Shown here: piece by piece, positions 27,018-36,594 of the stretch
Position numbering within the stretch: the first letter of the stretch is position 1
Layout: each line of letters opens with the position of its first letter
NCBI GenBank assembly: GCA_016702505.1
Contig: JADJDU010000030.1
Location: forward strand, 1-64,000
Source: Microthrixaceae bacterium
GTDB taxonomy: Bacteria > Actinomycetota > Acidimicrobiia > Acidimicrobiales > Iamiaceae
DNA length: 64,000 nt
Direction: 5' to 3'
Program-made: the position numbers and the translations under genes
Notes under the pieces: generated by a model
Databases searched by the model: none
What the model saw: only the letters and a program-made list of their open reading frames with translations
What the model was told of the DNA's origin: nothing

Positions 27018-27212
27018 ATGCCCAAGATGAAGACCCACCGCGGCGCTGCCAAGCGCTTCAAGGCCACCGGCACCGGCAAGCTCCGGCGCCGCCGCGCCTT
27101 CCGGAACCACATCCTGGAGAAGAAGCCGTCAACCCGTACCCGCCGCCTGAAGGACGAGGTCACCCTTGTCTCGGGCGACGAGGCCCGCATCAAGCGGATG
27201 CTCGGCAAGTAA
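27018..27212 (+). CDS. rpmI: Ribosomal protein bL35
   Basis: A 64-residue basic protein of the large ribosomal subunit: 'MPKMKTHRGAAKRFKATGTG', 'KLRRRRAFRNHILEKK' and 'RTRRLKDEVTLVS'. The ATG at 27018 follows AGGAGG (27003-27008). It is the middle gene of the conserved infC-rpmI-rplT trio. Confidence 0.95.
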   Translation: MPKMKTHRGAAKRFKATGTGKLRRRRAFRNHILEKKPSTRTRRLKDEVTLVSGDEARIKRMLGK

Positions 27213-27239
27213 TCACCACCCTCTCGAAAGGAGCCCTCC

Positions 27240-27608
27240 ATGGCCAGGGTCAAGCGCGCCGTCCACTCCAAGAAGCACCGCCGCGCCACGCTCGAGCGCG
27301 CCAAGGGTTACTACGGCAACAAGAGCCGTTCGTACCGTGCCGCCAACGAGCAGGTGATGCACTCCCTGCAATACGCCTACCGGGACCGTCGTGCCCGCAA
27401 GGGTGAATTCCGCAAGCTGTGGATCACCCGCATCAATGCCGCCTGCCGCCTCAACGGAGTCAGCTACAGCCGTTTCATCAACGGCCTCAAGCTGGCCGGA
27501 ATCGAGGTAGACCGCAAGGTCCTTGCCGATCTCGCTGTCACCGATCCCGGGGCTTTCACCGCCCTGGTGCAGGTGTCCACCGAGGCGCAGGCTGCCAAGG
27601 CATCCTGA
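27240..27608 (+). CDS. rplT: Ribosomal protein bL20
   Basis: bL20 is an early assembly protein of the large subunit and binds 23S rRNA. The 122-residue product is typical: 'MARVKRAVHSKKHRRATLER', 'GYYGNKSRSYRAANEQV' and 'LWITRINAACRLNGVSYSRF'. An AAAGGAG box precedes it. In some bacteria L20 represses the operon by binding the infC leader; no L20-binding mimic is obvious here. Confidence 0.95.
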   Translation: MARVKRAVHSKKHRRATLERAKGYYGNKSRSYRAANEQVMHSLQYAYRDRRARKGEFRKLWITRINAACRLNGVSYSRFINGLKLAGIEVDRKVLADLAVTDPGAFTALVQVSTEAQAAKAS

Positions 27609-27641
27609 ACCTCGGGTGGGCTCTGTCCACCCGATCCGACC

Positions 27642-28436
27642 GTGCGCCCGCTCTCGGCCCGAAATCCTCGCGTCACCCGGCTCAACCGCCTGGTGAGACG
27701 CCGGGAGGAACGGGTCGAGCAGCGGGCGTTCGTCGTCGAAGGACCCGTGCTGGTTCGAGCCGCTCTGGAAGCGGGTGCGGAACTGATCGACGTCTATGTG
27801 GACGACGACGCGATGCAACGCCCGGCGGTGGCGGCCCTGCTGGATGACCTGCCCGCCGAGGTCGACCCGTGGCTGCTGCCTGTGGGCACCCTGGACCGGA
27901 TCGGCGATGCCACCACCTCCCAGGGCGTGCTGGCCACGGTTCGCCTGCCTCGATCGAGATGGCCCGACCCTTCTCACACCGATCTGGTGATGGTCCTGGT
28001 AGATGTGGCCGACCCCGGCAACACCGGTACGTTGCTCCGGACCGCCACGGCGGCCGGTGCAGGCGCAGTTGTCGTGGTCGGCGGCGCTGATCCCACCAGT
28101 CCGAAGGTGGTGCGGTCCTCGGCAGGAGCGGTGTTCTCGATCGACGTCGTCACGTTCGACTCGCCCGACTTGGCGATCGAGAATCTCAAGACGGCCGGTT
28201 ACGTGACGGTTGGAACGACCGTCCAAGGGGGCGAGAACTATGACGAAGCCGACCTCTCGGGGTCGGTGGCCGTGGTCGTCGGCAACGAAGCCCACGGGCT
28301 GGATTCCGCCGTGATGGCATCCCTTGATCGGCTCGTGACCATTCCGATGGCGGGCCCCACAGAGTCCCTGAACGTGGCCATGGCAGGCACCCTGGTGGCC
28401 TTCGAAGTGCTCCGCCAGCGCCGGCGCGCCGTCTGA
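27642..28436 (+). CDS. SpoU/TrmH-family 23S rRNA methyltransferase
   Basis: A 2'-O-methyltransferase that modifies rRNA or tRNA ribose. The GTG at 27642 gives 264 residues with an N-terminal substrate-binding domain (residues 1-95, 'NRLVRRREERVEQRAFVVEG'). The SPOUT catalytic domain follows: 'VLVDVADPGNTGTLLRTA', 'VAVVVGNEAHGLD' and 'IPMAGPTESLNVAMAGTLV'. The layout is that of TsnR/RlmB-like enzymes. It follows rplT by 33 nt and precedes pheS in the common actinobacterial order. Confidence 0.88.
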   Translation: MRPLSARNPRVTRLNRLVRRREERVEQRAFVVEGPVLVRAALEAGAELIDVYVDDDAMQRPAVAALLDDLPAEVDPWLLPVGTLDRIGDATTSQGVLATVRLPRSRWPDPSHTDLVMVLVDVADPGNTGTLLRTATAAGAGAVVVVGGADPTSPKVVRSSAGAVFSIDVVTFDSPDLAIENLKTAGYVTVGTTVQGGENYDEADLSGSVAVVVGNEAHGLDSAVMASLDRLVTIPMAGPTESLNVAMAGTLVAFEVLRQRRRAV

Positions 28437-28487
28437 TCGGATCGGAGTGGACTCGGGGGGGCCTGAGGCGCAAAAGTTCCAGGCACC

Positions 28488-29486
28488 ATGATCGACGACA
28501 TCCGCCGCATCGAAGCCGATGCCGTCACCCGTATCGAGGCTGCCGCCACTCTGGATGACCTGGGGGTGCTCGAACGGGAGCTCCTAGGCAAGACATCGGA
28601 GCTCTCTGGCTTCAAAAAGCTCATGGGCGGACTCGACCACGAGGCCAAACGGGAGGTCGGTGCTGCGCTCAACGCGGCCCGCGAGGCGATGAGCGCGGCC
28701 GCTTCCTCTCGCCGGTCAGACCTGGAGCTGGTTGCATCCCGGCAACAGGCCGAGGCCGAACGTCTGGATCTGAGTGAGGTGAGGGCCGGGCGCGATGCCG
28801 GTCACCTCCACCTGGTCACCCAGACCATCGAGGAGCTCGAGGATGTCTTCGTGGGACTCGGCTTCATGGTGGCCGAAGGGCCCGAGGTCGAAGACGACTG
28901 GCACAACTTCACCGCTCTGAACTTCGGGGAGTACCACCCGGCACGAGACATGCAGGACACGTTCTTCGTGGGACTCGGCGGCCCTCGCGAAGTGGTGATG
29001 CGCACCCACACCTCACCGGTGCAGATCCGGGTGATGGAACAACAAGCTCCTCCGATCTACTCGGTGATGCCGGGTCGGGTGTACCGCAACGAAGCCACCG
29101 ACGCCACCCACCTGGCCGTGTTCCACCAGCTCGAATGCCTGGTGGTGGACCGGGGGATCACCTTCGGACATCTGGCCGGAACCATCGACATGTTCACCAA
29201 GGCCTACTTCGGGCCGGGTTGGACTTCGCGTCTACGCCCGTCGTACTTCCCCTTCACCGAGCCATCGGCGGAGTTCGACATCCAACGGCCCGATTGGACA
29301 TGGCTGGAACTGGGCGGCTGCGGCATGGTTCATCCCAACGTGTTGTCGAACTGCGGAATTGATCCCGAGGAGTTCTCGGGTTTCGCCTTCGGGTTCGGAC
29401 TGGACCGTCTGGCTGCCACGAGGCACGGGGTCACCGACCTCCGCGAGCTGGCCAGCACCGACATTCGCTTCCTCGAGCAGTTCTGA
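28488..29486 (+). CDS. pheS: Phenylalanyl-tRNA synthetase alpha subunit
   Basis: PheS carries the aminoacylation site of the alpha2-beta2 enzyme. The 332-residue protein has an N-terminal coiled-coil arm (residues 1-85) that contacts tRNA and then the class II core: 'GFMVAEGPEVEDDWHNFTAL', 'MRTHTSPVQIRVM', 'VYRNEATDATHLAVFHQLE', 'SYFPFTEPSAEFDI' and 'GFGLDRLAATRHG' (motif 3). It is followed after 37 nt by pheT. Confidence 0.96.
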   Translation: MIDDIRRIEADAVTRIEAAATLDDLGVLERELLGKTSELSGFKKLMGGLDHEAKREVGAALNAAREAMSAAASSRRSDLELVASRQQAEAERLDLSEVRAGRDAGHLHLVTQTIEELEDVFVGLGFMVAEGPEVEDDWHNFTALNFGEYHPARDMQDTFFVGLGGPREVVMRTHTSPVQIRVMEQQAPPIYSVMPGRVYRNEATDATHLAVFHQLECLVVDRGITFGHLAGTIDMFTKAYFGPGWTSRLRPSYFPFTEPSAEFDIQRPDWTWLELGGCGMVHPNVLSNCGIDPEEFSGFAFGFGLDRLAATRHGVTDLRELASTDIRFLEQF

Positions 29487-29523
29487 CCCTCCCGCTCCCA
29501 CCCGCTCCCACCCAAGGCCCACC

Positions 29524-31941
29524 ATGAAGGTCCTCCACTCCTGGTTGCAGCAGTACCTCGATTCTCCGGTGTCGCCGGAGGCCGTTGCCGCCGCGTTCGA
29601 CGACCTGGGAACACCGATCGAGGAGGAGACCAGGCTGGGTGAGGGGCTGACCGGGATCGAGGTGGTTCAGGTCCTGGACCTGAGGCCGCACCCCAATGCC
29701 GACAAGATCCAGTTGGTCGACGTGGACCGGGGAGACGGCGAGCCCCTCCAGATCTGCTGCGGTGCCTCCAACATGGCGATCGGTGACAAGTTGCCTCTGG
29801 CCACCCTGGGGACGGTGATGCCCGGTGGGTTGTCGATCGAGCGCCGCAAGCTCCGGGGCGAATGGTCCAACGGCATGTTGTGCTCGGCCCGCGAGATGGG
29901 TCTGGGCGACGATCACGGCGGGATCTTGATACTCGACCCGTCATTGGCATTGGGAACACCCTTGGCCGAGGCGCTGGGGATCGAGCCCGACATCCTGTGG
30001 GAACTGGAGATCAACCCCAATCGGCCCGACGCCATGTCTGTGGTCGGACTGGCACGAGATGTGGCCGCCAAGGTGGGGGTCGGGTTCGTTCCACCCACTC
30101 CTGCGGCTGCCGTAACCGAAGACGGTGTCGAGCCGGTCGCGTGGGGCGCGTCGGGGGGTGGAGGAACGAGCTCCGCGGTGGGGCCCGACGGTACCGACAT
30201 AACCGTGCACATCGCTGACCCTGCTGGCTGTGGCCGGTTCGTAGCCCGGGTCCTAACCGGGGTCGATCCTTCGGCCACCACCCCGCAGTGGATGCAGCGC
30301 CGCCTGACCGCCCTGGGCATGCGTCCCATCTCGGCCATGGTCGACATCTCCAACTACGTGATGTTGGAGATGGGTCAGCCCAACCACCCCTACGACATGG
30401 CCAAGGTGGCAGAGCGCACCCTCGGGGTGCGCCGGGCCCGCGACGGCGAGTCAATGGTGACCCTCGATGACGTCAGCCGAACCTTCACGACCGATGACCT
30501 GCTCATCGTCGACGGTGCTGACCGGGCCGTCGGGATCGCCGGGATCATGGGTGGGGCCGATTGCGAGATCGGAGCTGGAACCACCGACGTCTTGGTGGAG
30601 ATGGCCTGGTTCGACCCGACGTCGGTCAGTCGGAGCTCTCGACGCCTGGGCCTCCGTTCGGAGGCGTCGGCACGCTTCGAGAAGGGTGCCGACCCCGGTG
30701 TAATCGCCGCCGCGGCCGACCGCTTCTGTGAGCTGGCCGCCGAGATCTGCGGGGCGGTCACCGAACCGGTGCAGGTTGACGTCCGGGGTGCGCTACCCGA
30801 GCGGCCCCCGGTGCGAGTTCGTACCGCCCGGGTCAATGCCGTGCTCGGAACCACCCTGACGTCTGACCGGGTGGCCGAACTGCTGGAGCCGATCGGGTTC
30901 TCTACCGTCGCCGACGGCGAGGACCATCTCGTCACCATTCCGACCTGGCGTTTCGATTCCGCCACCGAGATCGATGTGATCGAGGAGATCGGTCGCCACG
31001 AGGGCTATCGGAACATCCCCAACCGCGAGCTCACCGAGCCTCGCTCCGGGCGGCTGACCCCGCGTCAGATGGAGCGCCGGGCGCTGCGGCGTCTGATGTG
31101 CGGGCTGGGCTTGGCTGAAGCGCAGCCGCTCCCGTTCCTGGCCCCTGGACAGTTGGCCGCCGCCGGTCTCGACCCGGCCGGGATCGAACTGGTCAACCCG
31201 TTGGTGGCCGAGGAATCGGTGCTGCGCACCGCGCTGCTGCCCGGGATGGTTGCTGCGGTGGCCCACAACCACGCCCGACGTCAGCTCGGCGTCGGCCTGT
31301 GGGAGATCGGGCACGTCTTCCTGCCGCCACCTGACGGCCAGGTACTGCCCGACGAGCGTGAGCATCTCGCCGTGGCGCTGGCCGGACGGGAGGCTCCTGA
31401 TGCGGTGGAGGTGTGGCAGGTCCTGGCCGAGCAGCTCCGTCTTGACAGCCCGACGGTGGCCAATGCCGAGATCCCCGGCCTTCATCCCACCCGCGGCGGC
31501 CGTTGTCTGGTGGCAGGCACTGCAGTTGGAGTGGTGGGCGAGATCGACCCCGCGGTCCTGGGTCGCCACGATATCGGTGAACGGGTGGCGTACCTGGAGG
31601 TCGACCTGGACGCGCTGGCGACGGCATCGCGTCGTAGCGAGGCGTACCGCCAGATCAGCCGCTTCCCATCCAGTGACATCGATCTGGCTTTCGAGGTGCC
31701 GGAGGAGATCTCGGCCGAGTCGGTGGAGGCGACCCTGCGCTTGGGTGATGACCTGGTGTGGTCGGTGAGGTTGTTCGACGTCTACCGGGGTGCGCCGGTC
31801 GCTGAGGGGCGACGGAGCCTGGCCTTCGGTGTACGGCTACAGGCCGTGGATCGGACCCTTACCGATGCTGAGGTGGCCGAGGTAAGGTCGGCTCTGATCG
31901 GCCAGGTGGAAGAGAAGCACCAGGCCACGCTTAGAGGTTGA
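29524..31941 (+). CDS. pheT: Phenylalanyl-tRNA synthetase beta subunit
   Basis: PheT holds the tRNA-binding and editing domains. The ATG at 29524 gives 805 residues. An EMAP-like tRNA-binding domain ('QVLDLRPHPNADKIQLVDVD') lies at about 45-150. The B3/B4 editing domain includes 'VDISNYVMLEMGQPNHPYD', the B5 domain lies in the middle, and the ferredoxin-like anticodon-binding domain is at the end ('SRFPSSDIDLAFEVPEEI'). The family's usual length is about 800. No frameshift is seen. A stretch of 326 nt without a recognised gene follows. Confidence 0.96.
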   Translation: MKVLHSWLQQYLDSPVSPEAVAAAFDDLGTPIEEETRLGEGLTGIEVVQVLDLRPHPNADKIQLVDVDRGDGEPLQICCGASNMAIGDKLPLATLGTVMPGGLSIERRKLRGEWSNGMLCSAREMGLGDDHGGILILDPSLALGTPLAEALGIEPDILWELEINPNRPDAMSVVGLARDVAAKVGVGFVPPTPAAAVTEDGVEPVAWGASGGGGTSSAVGPDGTDITVHIADPAGCGRFVARVLTGVDPSATTPQWMQRRLTALGMRPISAMVDISNYVMLEMGQPNHPYDMAKVAERTLGVRRARDGESMVTLDDVSRTFTTDDLLIVDGADRAVGIAGIMGGADCEIGAGTTDVLVEMAWFDPTSVSRSSRRLGLRSEASARFEKGADPGVIAAAADRFCELAAEICGAVTEPVQVDVRGALPERPPVRVRTARVNAVLGTTLTSDRVAELLEPIGFSTVADGEDHLVTIPTWRFDSATEIDVIEEIGRHEGYRNIPNRELTEPRSGRLTPRQMERRALRRLMCGLGLAEAQPLPFLAPGQLAAAGLDPAGIELVNPLVAEESVLRTALLPGMVAAVAHNHARRQLGVGLWEIGHVFLPPPDGQVLPDEREHLAVALAGREAPDAVEVWQVLAEQLRLDSPTVANAEIPGLHPTRGGRCLVAGTAVGVVGEIDPAVLGRHDIGERVAYLEVDLDALATASRRSEAYRQISRFPSSDIDLAFEVPEEISAESVEATLRLGDDLVWSVRLFDVYRGAPVAEGRRSLAFGVRLQAVDRTLTDAEVAEVRSALIGQVEEKHQATLRG

Positions 31942-32267
31942 TGATCCGAGGGTGGCGGGCATCGGTGGCCCCAACCCCGTTGGGTAGGCGTAGAGCAGTC
32001 CATGGCCGTCGGGCTGTGAGCTATGCCGTTACCGGCAACCTTTGACCGGTCCTGGAGTCATCGGCGCTGCCCGCGGTCCGGTTCTCGTGGGCCGCCTTCG
32101 GCGGGCGTTCCTGGTTCCGTCGAGCCCGGTCCTCACTTCGTTGCGGCGGCTCAACGGCGTTTGCCCAGTGGCTCGCGAGCTCACAACAGCGCAAACGTTG
32201 TCTGTTGCAGCGCTAGTCAGGCATGGTGGTCGGGTCTCAGCGGGTGAGCCGGTGGGTGGCTGGCCCA
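31942..32267. other. Intergenic stretch, no recognised gene
   Basis: Between pheT and the convergent esterase gene there is no recognised coding or RNA gene. A plus-strand ORF of 83 codons (32042-32293) is open, but it shows no family resemblance and overlaps the end of the esterase gene. Short GC-rich inverted repeats are present but none has a T tract. Confidence 0.5.
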
Positions 32268-33227
32268 TCACTGCGGCGCTGCTGATGTTGTGAAGGCAGC
32301 CGCCAACGAGGCGATGGCCTCCTGCTCGTAGGTTGCGGCCGAGGGAATGATCCGGGTGAAGGCAAACGTGAGGTGCACGTGACCGGACAGCATCCGGTAG
32401 GTGGCCGCGACTCCAGCGGCTTGTAGGGCCGCGGCGTAGGCCCGCCCGTCATCTCGGAGCTTGTCGAACTCTGCGCTCATGATCCAGGCCGGCGGAAGCC
32501 CCGAGAGGTCATTGGCCAACAGGGGAGAGGCGTAGGGGTTGGTGGCCATGGACCGATCGGTCAGGTAGCAGTCGAGGTACTCCTCGATGGCGGAGCGATC
32601 CAGGAGGTAGCCGTCGGGGACATCACGGAACGACGGCTGCGACAAGGTCAGGTCCAACGCCGGAACATCCAGCCATTGATGGACGATGTTCGGCTCACCG
32701 CGGTCCCGGCTCATCAGACACAGGGCGGCGGCCAGGTTGCCACCGGCAGACTCTCCTCCCACCGCCACCCGGTCGGCATCGAGATCGAGGCGGTCGGTAT
32801 GATCGACCAGCCAGGCCAAGGCCGAGTAGCAATCCTCGACAGGTGTCGGAAAGGCATTCTCGGGTGCCAGCCGATAGTCGACAGATGCCACCACACACCG
32901 TGCCCCTGCCGAGATGGCCCGGCACCGACCATCGCGTTCCTCGACGGTTCCGGTGCACCACCCGCCCCCGTGGATGAACAGGTACAACGGGAACGGGCCT
33001 GGGCCATGGGGTCGGTAGATGCGAACCCGGATCCGGCCGTCTCGTACCGGCACCTCGAGGTCAACCTGTTCGGCGGGTACCGGCCCAGCAGGGATCACCA
33101 GGACCGCGCCCTTTCGCGATACGGCCGCAGCCTGACGACGACGAGTGGCAATGGATGCACTGCTCGACCGGCGATCCGCTCTGTTGAAGACCCGGACCAG
33201 CCAGGACACTCGGCGTTCTAAGGGCAT
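32268..33227 (-). CDS. HSL-type alpha/beta hydrolase (esterase)
   Basis: Hormone-sensitive-lipase-type esterases hydrolyse short acyl esters. The 319-residue protein has the oxyanion motif 'LFIHGGGWCTGT', the nucleophile 'VAVGGESAGGNLAAAL' (GxSxG), the Asp region 'MSAEFDKLRDDGRAYA' and the His in 'LSGHVHLTFAF'. There is no signal peptide. A GGAG box lies 7 nt before the ATG. It is transcribed alone, and its substrate is unknown. Confidence 0.88.
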   Translation of the reverse strand: MPLERRVSWLVRVFNRADRRSSSASIATRRRQAAAVSRKGAVLVIPAGPVPAEQVDLEVPVRDGRIRVRIYRPHGPGPFPLYLFIHGGGWCTGTVEERDGRCRAISAGARCVVASVDYRLAPENAFPTPVEDCYSALAWLVDHTDRLDLDADRVAVGGESAGGNLAAALCLMSRDRGEPNIVHQWLDVPALDLTLSQPSFRDVPDGYLLDRSAIEEYLDCYLTDRSMATNPYASPLLANDLSGLPPAWIMSAEFDKLRDDGRAYAAALQAAGVAATYRMLSGHVHLTFAFTRIIPSAATYEQEAIASLAAAFTTSAAPQ

Positions 33228-33278
33228 GGCATCACTCCGAACCGGATCTTGGTCGACATAGGGCGAATGTCGGGCATC

Positions 33279-35243
33279 TCATCGGGAGGAGCGTGCCTGA
33301 ATCAGGACTTCGAACCCATCAACGGAACCGACGGTGGTCCATCCAGGAGTTCGGCCCACCCCTGATCCTGGGATCGCCGTCGATCCCGGAACCAGGGGAG
33401 TGAGAGCCGGACCGCGGTGGAGCAGGAACTCGTAGCGGACCGAGGGCAGACCGGTCTTGTCATGTTGGCGCACGGGCTCGATCAGTAGCTCAACTCGAGA
33501 TCCCCCGTTGGGAACCGTCTCGATTGTGGTCGCCGCCCCCTCGGCCTGCGCCCCCAGCTTCCAAGTGAAAATGGCCTGGTTCTCTGATGTCGCGACCAGG
33601 TGGGTGGTGGTTGCAACTACATCACCGCCGATTGAGAGCGACCCTCGCAATTGGCTACCGGCTGCAGCCCGGTATGTCGCGGAGATGGCCAAGACCGGGC
33701 CGGTGACGAGCTCGGCGGGATCGACGGTCAGGTCGTACAGCGGCCGCGGTGAGCCGGAATGCTGACCCGTGCCGGCGGCCACGGCCCGTTGGATGTAGGC
33801 GGTCCGATCGGGGTGCTGTTGGATGAAGCGAAGGAGCGACGGGTCGGCGTCGGTCGCCCAGATGACATCATCTGAGAGGGTGGCGTCGTTGGCCGAGTTG
33901 GGATTCATGTAGATCAGGTAGTCCGCCTCGGAAACGACCACCAGCGCGGGGCGGTCGATGCTCGCCAGGGAGTCAGACCACACCTTCTGGGTCTCGCTGA
34001 TCTGACGGTTCTCCAGTAGAGGCTGTCGGGCCATAGGAATGGTCATGGCCAGCGCGGCAACCGACAGGATCATGGCCATCGGTAGCGCTCGTCGGAAAGC
34101 GATGATGAGCCCTTGCGCCATGAGTATGCACAGTGGGACGTAGACTGGTATGTAGTAGATCGGGCCGTGGAGGGGGCTGGTAGTAGCCGCGACGGTGGTT
34201 CCCCAGAATCCGAGGTAACCGACGGGGAACACGACCCCGAGCGAGACCAGGAGCCATGTCGACCGTCTCCGTCGATTGCCCACCACGGCGGCGACAGCTG
34301 CGATCGCTCCGATGTATCCCCCGAGCACAAACCAGGGTAGGAACATCAGGTTCTCGACCGCCGATTCGAGGGCGATCCCCAGGTCGTAGGTGGTGGTCTC
34401 GATTCCAGGCATCATCCGGCGTTCACCGAATCCGAAGGCGTCGAGTGGGTCTGCCACGGAGATCGGAAAACTGAGCGGGCTTCCGGTGAGGTGGTTGTTG
34501 AAAGCGAGTTGGCCCAACACGAACGGCAACGTCGCGACGATCAGGGTCGGTGCAAGGCGTTGGAGTTCTCGAAGCTGGCGCCGTTCGGTCACCACCACGT
34601 ATCCGAGGACAGCGACCGCCCAAAGGACGGCGTCGAACGGACGGGTCAGGATCAGGATCCCAAGGCAGGCTCCGGTGCCGAGGAGCCAGCGGCGCGATGC
34701 CAGCCGCACGCCGGCCAGCACACAGGTGGTGAAGATGGCGCCGACACCGGAGGCGAAAAGGTAGGTGAGGAACACTCCACTGTGGATGGCCACGATCGGT
34801 GACAGCACCAACAGGGTCGCGCTGAGTCCGGCGACTCGACGTTCACGGGTGATCTCCAGGGCAAGGGCATAGGTCCCGAGGATCGCCACGATGGATGCGA
34901 TGATCAGGGTGAGTTCCGGCCACCCGACCAGTCGTCCCACCGACATCACCAACGGCCAGCCCGGCGGGTACTGGGAGAAGATCTCGCCGTTGTGGCGTCC
35001 GGTGAGCCAGGGCTGAAGTATCTCGCCGAAGCCGAAGTCGCTCATCGACAGCCGGCGCTTGGCGAGCAGTTCGGTCTGCCACTGGTACACCGACTCGTCG
35101 CGGTTGGCTGAGCCTCCGGGATAGGCGGCGTAGCGGGATGCGACAGCTACCAGGGTCGCCATGACGCCTAGGGCATGGACGTATCGCGGAGATGCGAGGA
35201 CTCCGCCAAACCACCGCAAGAGGGATGCCGATCTGTCGTCCAT
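33279..35243 (-). CDS. GT39-like polytopic membrane protein
   Basis: The 654-residue product resembles ArnT/PMT-like polyprenol-dependent glycosyltransferases. After the first membrane helix an extracytoplasmic loop holds 'GSANRDESVYQWQ', with the Asp-Glu pair typical of the catalytic loop. About ten more helices follow up to residue 400, then a soluble beta-rich C-terminal domain of about 230 residues. A lipid-linked sugar donor and a surface acceptor are inferred from the fold only. The ATG at 35243 is used; an in-frame GTG at 35273 would add 10 residues. Confidence 0.75.
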   Translation of the reverse strand: MDDRSASLLRWFGGVLASPRYVHALGVMATLVAVASRYAAYPGGSANRDESVYQWQTELLAKRRLSMSDFGFGEILQPWLTGRHNGEIFSQYPPGWPLVMSVGRLVGWPELTLIIASIVAILGTYALALEITRERRVAGLSATLLVLSPIVAIHSGVFLTYLFASGVGAIFTTCVLAGVRLASRRWLLGTGACLGILILTRPFDAVLWAVAVLGYVVVTERRQLRELQRLAPTLIVATLPFVLGQLAFNNHLTGSPLSFPISVADPLDAFGFGERRMMPGIETTTYDLGIALESAVENLMFLPWFVLGGYIGAIAAVAAVVGNRRRRSTWLLVSLGVVFPVGYLGFWGTTVAATTSPLHGPIYYIPVYVPLCILMAQGLIIAFRRALPMAMILSVAALAMTIPMARQPLLENRQISETQKVWSDSLASIDRPALVVVSEADYLIYMNPNSANDATLSDDVIWATDADPSLLRFIQQHPDRTAYIQRAVAAGTGQHSGSPRPLYDLTVDPAELVTGPVLAISATYRAAAGSQLRGSLSIGGDVVATTTHLVATSENQAIFTWKLGAQAEGAATTIETVPNGGSRVELLIEPVRQHDKTGLPSVRYEFLLHRGPALTPLVPGSTAIPGSGVGRTPGWTTVGSVDGFEVLIQARSSR

Positions 35244-35316
35244 TGGTAGGTGGTCACCGTAATGGGCGATCACCTAGGGGTAAGCCGGGCGATGCCGCCG
35301 TTGGTTGGGCTCTGGG

Positions 35317-36594
35317 TCAGGCTGGGCGTTGGAAATTGAACGCCGCACCGGTGGAGAACTCGGTGAGGGTCACCTCGTCGAACTGGGGGGCAGGGTCGGC
35401 GACGGGGTCGAGCGTGATCTGCCACGTGGCGACGGTGTCGGGAAGCGGGGTGACTCGCTGCACCCGGGCCCGAGGGGTCACGGCGTGGATGATGGCCGAC
35501 AGGGCACGGTCGTCGTGTTCGACCATGATCTGGGGCCAGCTCAGGCCGTCGGCCTCCCCGAGGGCAGGGCACGGGGCGAGGGAGACCAGCAGTTCTGATC
35601 CGGGGTCGGACATGCGGAGGTCGACGTAGGCCCGGGGCAGGAACACCGGATGTACGGCCAGGATCTCGGCTACGCCGGCCAGGTCGGGCTCGGCGTCGAG
35701 CAGGGCGGCCAGCCTCTTGGCGGCCAGTCCGGCCACGCCACAGACCTGCTTGCCCCCCACGACCACTGCCTCGGCTCCACCGGAGCGGTCGGTCACCGGC
35801 AAGAGGAACGCCCGCGACAGGAGGTGCCCCTGGAGGGCGACTTCGTCGGCGATGGCGGCCAGGGTGGCCGAGGAGAACCGGGACAGTGCCAGGTCGGGGT
35901 CCATCGGGCCCCGGTAGTCGTTGGCCCCGTCGTCATCGGACAGGTCGGCCGGCCGTGCCGCCAGGGGCAGGCGGGCCACTTCGGAGTCGGCGACCCGCTC
36001 GGCGTCGCCGGGAAATGGGAGCGGTTCCGCGTCGGCTTCGACGGTGATGGTCCAGGCACAGTGGGGGTGGCGATCGGCGGGTGTACGGGGAGGTCGGTGG
36101 ATCGGTCGTATCCGGGCCCGAGGGTTGGTGGCCGCGGCGGTGGCATCGAAGGTCGGGTCTTCGATGGTGTGGCACATGGTGTGTACGTAGTCCTCGCCCA
36201 TCGGTTCCACGTCCATGAGGGCCCCGCAGTGGTCGAGATGGAACTCGGCGTGGTCGTCGTCGTGGATGGTGAAGCGGAAGTCCAAGAACTCGAGCGGCCC
36301 GCCGATGTCGAGTTGGATGTTCTTGCAGATGGTGGCCACCGATGGGGACTCGAAGTCCAAGAGGGTCTGCATGCGACGGCTGTAGATGGGGCTGGCTCCC
36401 ATCCACTCGGCGATGGCGATCTCGGCCATCCCGTCTCGGCCGTAGCGCTCGATGAGATGGGGCATCCCCGAGCGGTCGATCATGTGGCCACACAACAAGA
36501 GCTCACGGACCAACAGCGCCAGGTCGCGGTGGCTTCGCCCGCGGTAGGGGTCGATAGCCCCCTCTCCAGCGGTGGTCGAGGTTGAATCGGTCAC
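35317..36594 (-). CDS. Hypothetical protein with internal duplication
   Basis: Function unknown; 425 residues. The GTG start overlaps the stop of the decarboxylase-like gene (GTGA), so it belongs to the cyp51-type operon. The two halves look related. The N half has 'HCGALMDVEPMGEDYVHTMC' then 'ATNPRARIRPIHRPPR' and 'AWTITVEADAEP'; the C half has 'PCPALGEADGLSWPQIMVE' then 'AVTPRARVQRVTPLP' and 'TWQITLDPVADP'. No signal peptide or membrane helix is seen. His/Cys/Asp-rich patches in the N half ('DDDHAEFHLDHCG') could bind a metal; the C half lacks them. Confidence 0.7.
   Translation of the reverse strand: MTDSTSTTAGEGAIDPYRGRSHRDLALLVRELLLCGHMIDRSGMPHLIERYGRDGMAEIAIAEWMGASPIYSRRMQTLLDFESPSVATICKNIQLDIGGPLEFLDFRFTIHDDDHAEFHLDHCGALMDVEPMGEDYVHTMCHTIEDPTFDATAAATNPRARIRPIHRPPRTPADRHPHCAWTITVEADAEPLPFPGDAERVADSEVARLPLAARPADLSDDDGANDYRGPMDPDLALSRFSSATLAAIADEVALQGHLLSRAFLLPVTDRSGGAEAVVVGGKQVCGVAGLAAKRLAALLDAEPDLAGVAEILAVHPVFLPRAYVDLRMSDPGSELLVSLAPCPALGEADGLSWPQIMVEHDDRALSAIIHAVTPRARVQRVTPLPDTVATWQITLDPVADPAPQFDEVTLTEFSTGAAFNFQRPA

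Noticed and set aside
32042..32293. 83-codon plus-strand ORF after pheT
   Set aside because: No ribosome binding site or family resemblance, and its 3' end overlaps the esterase gene.
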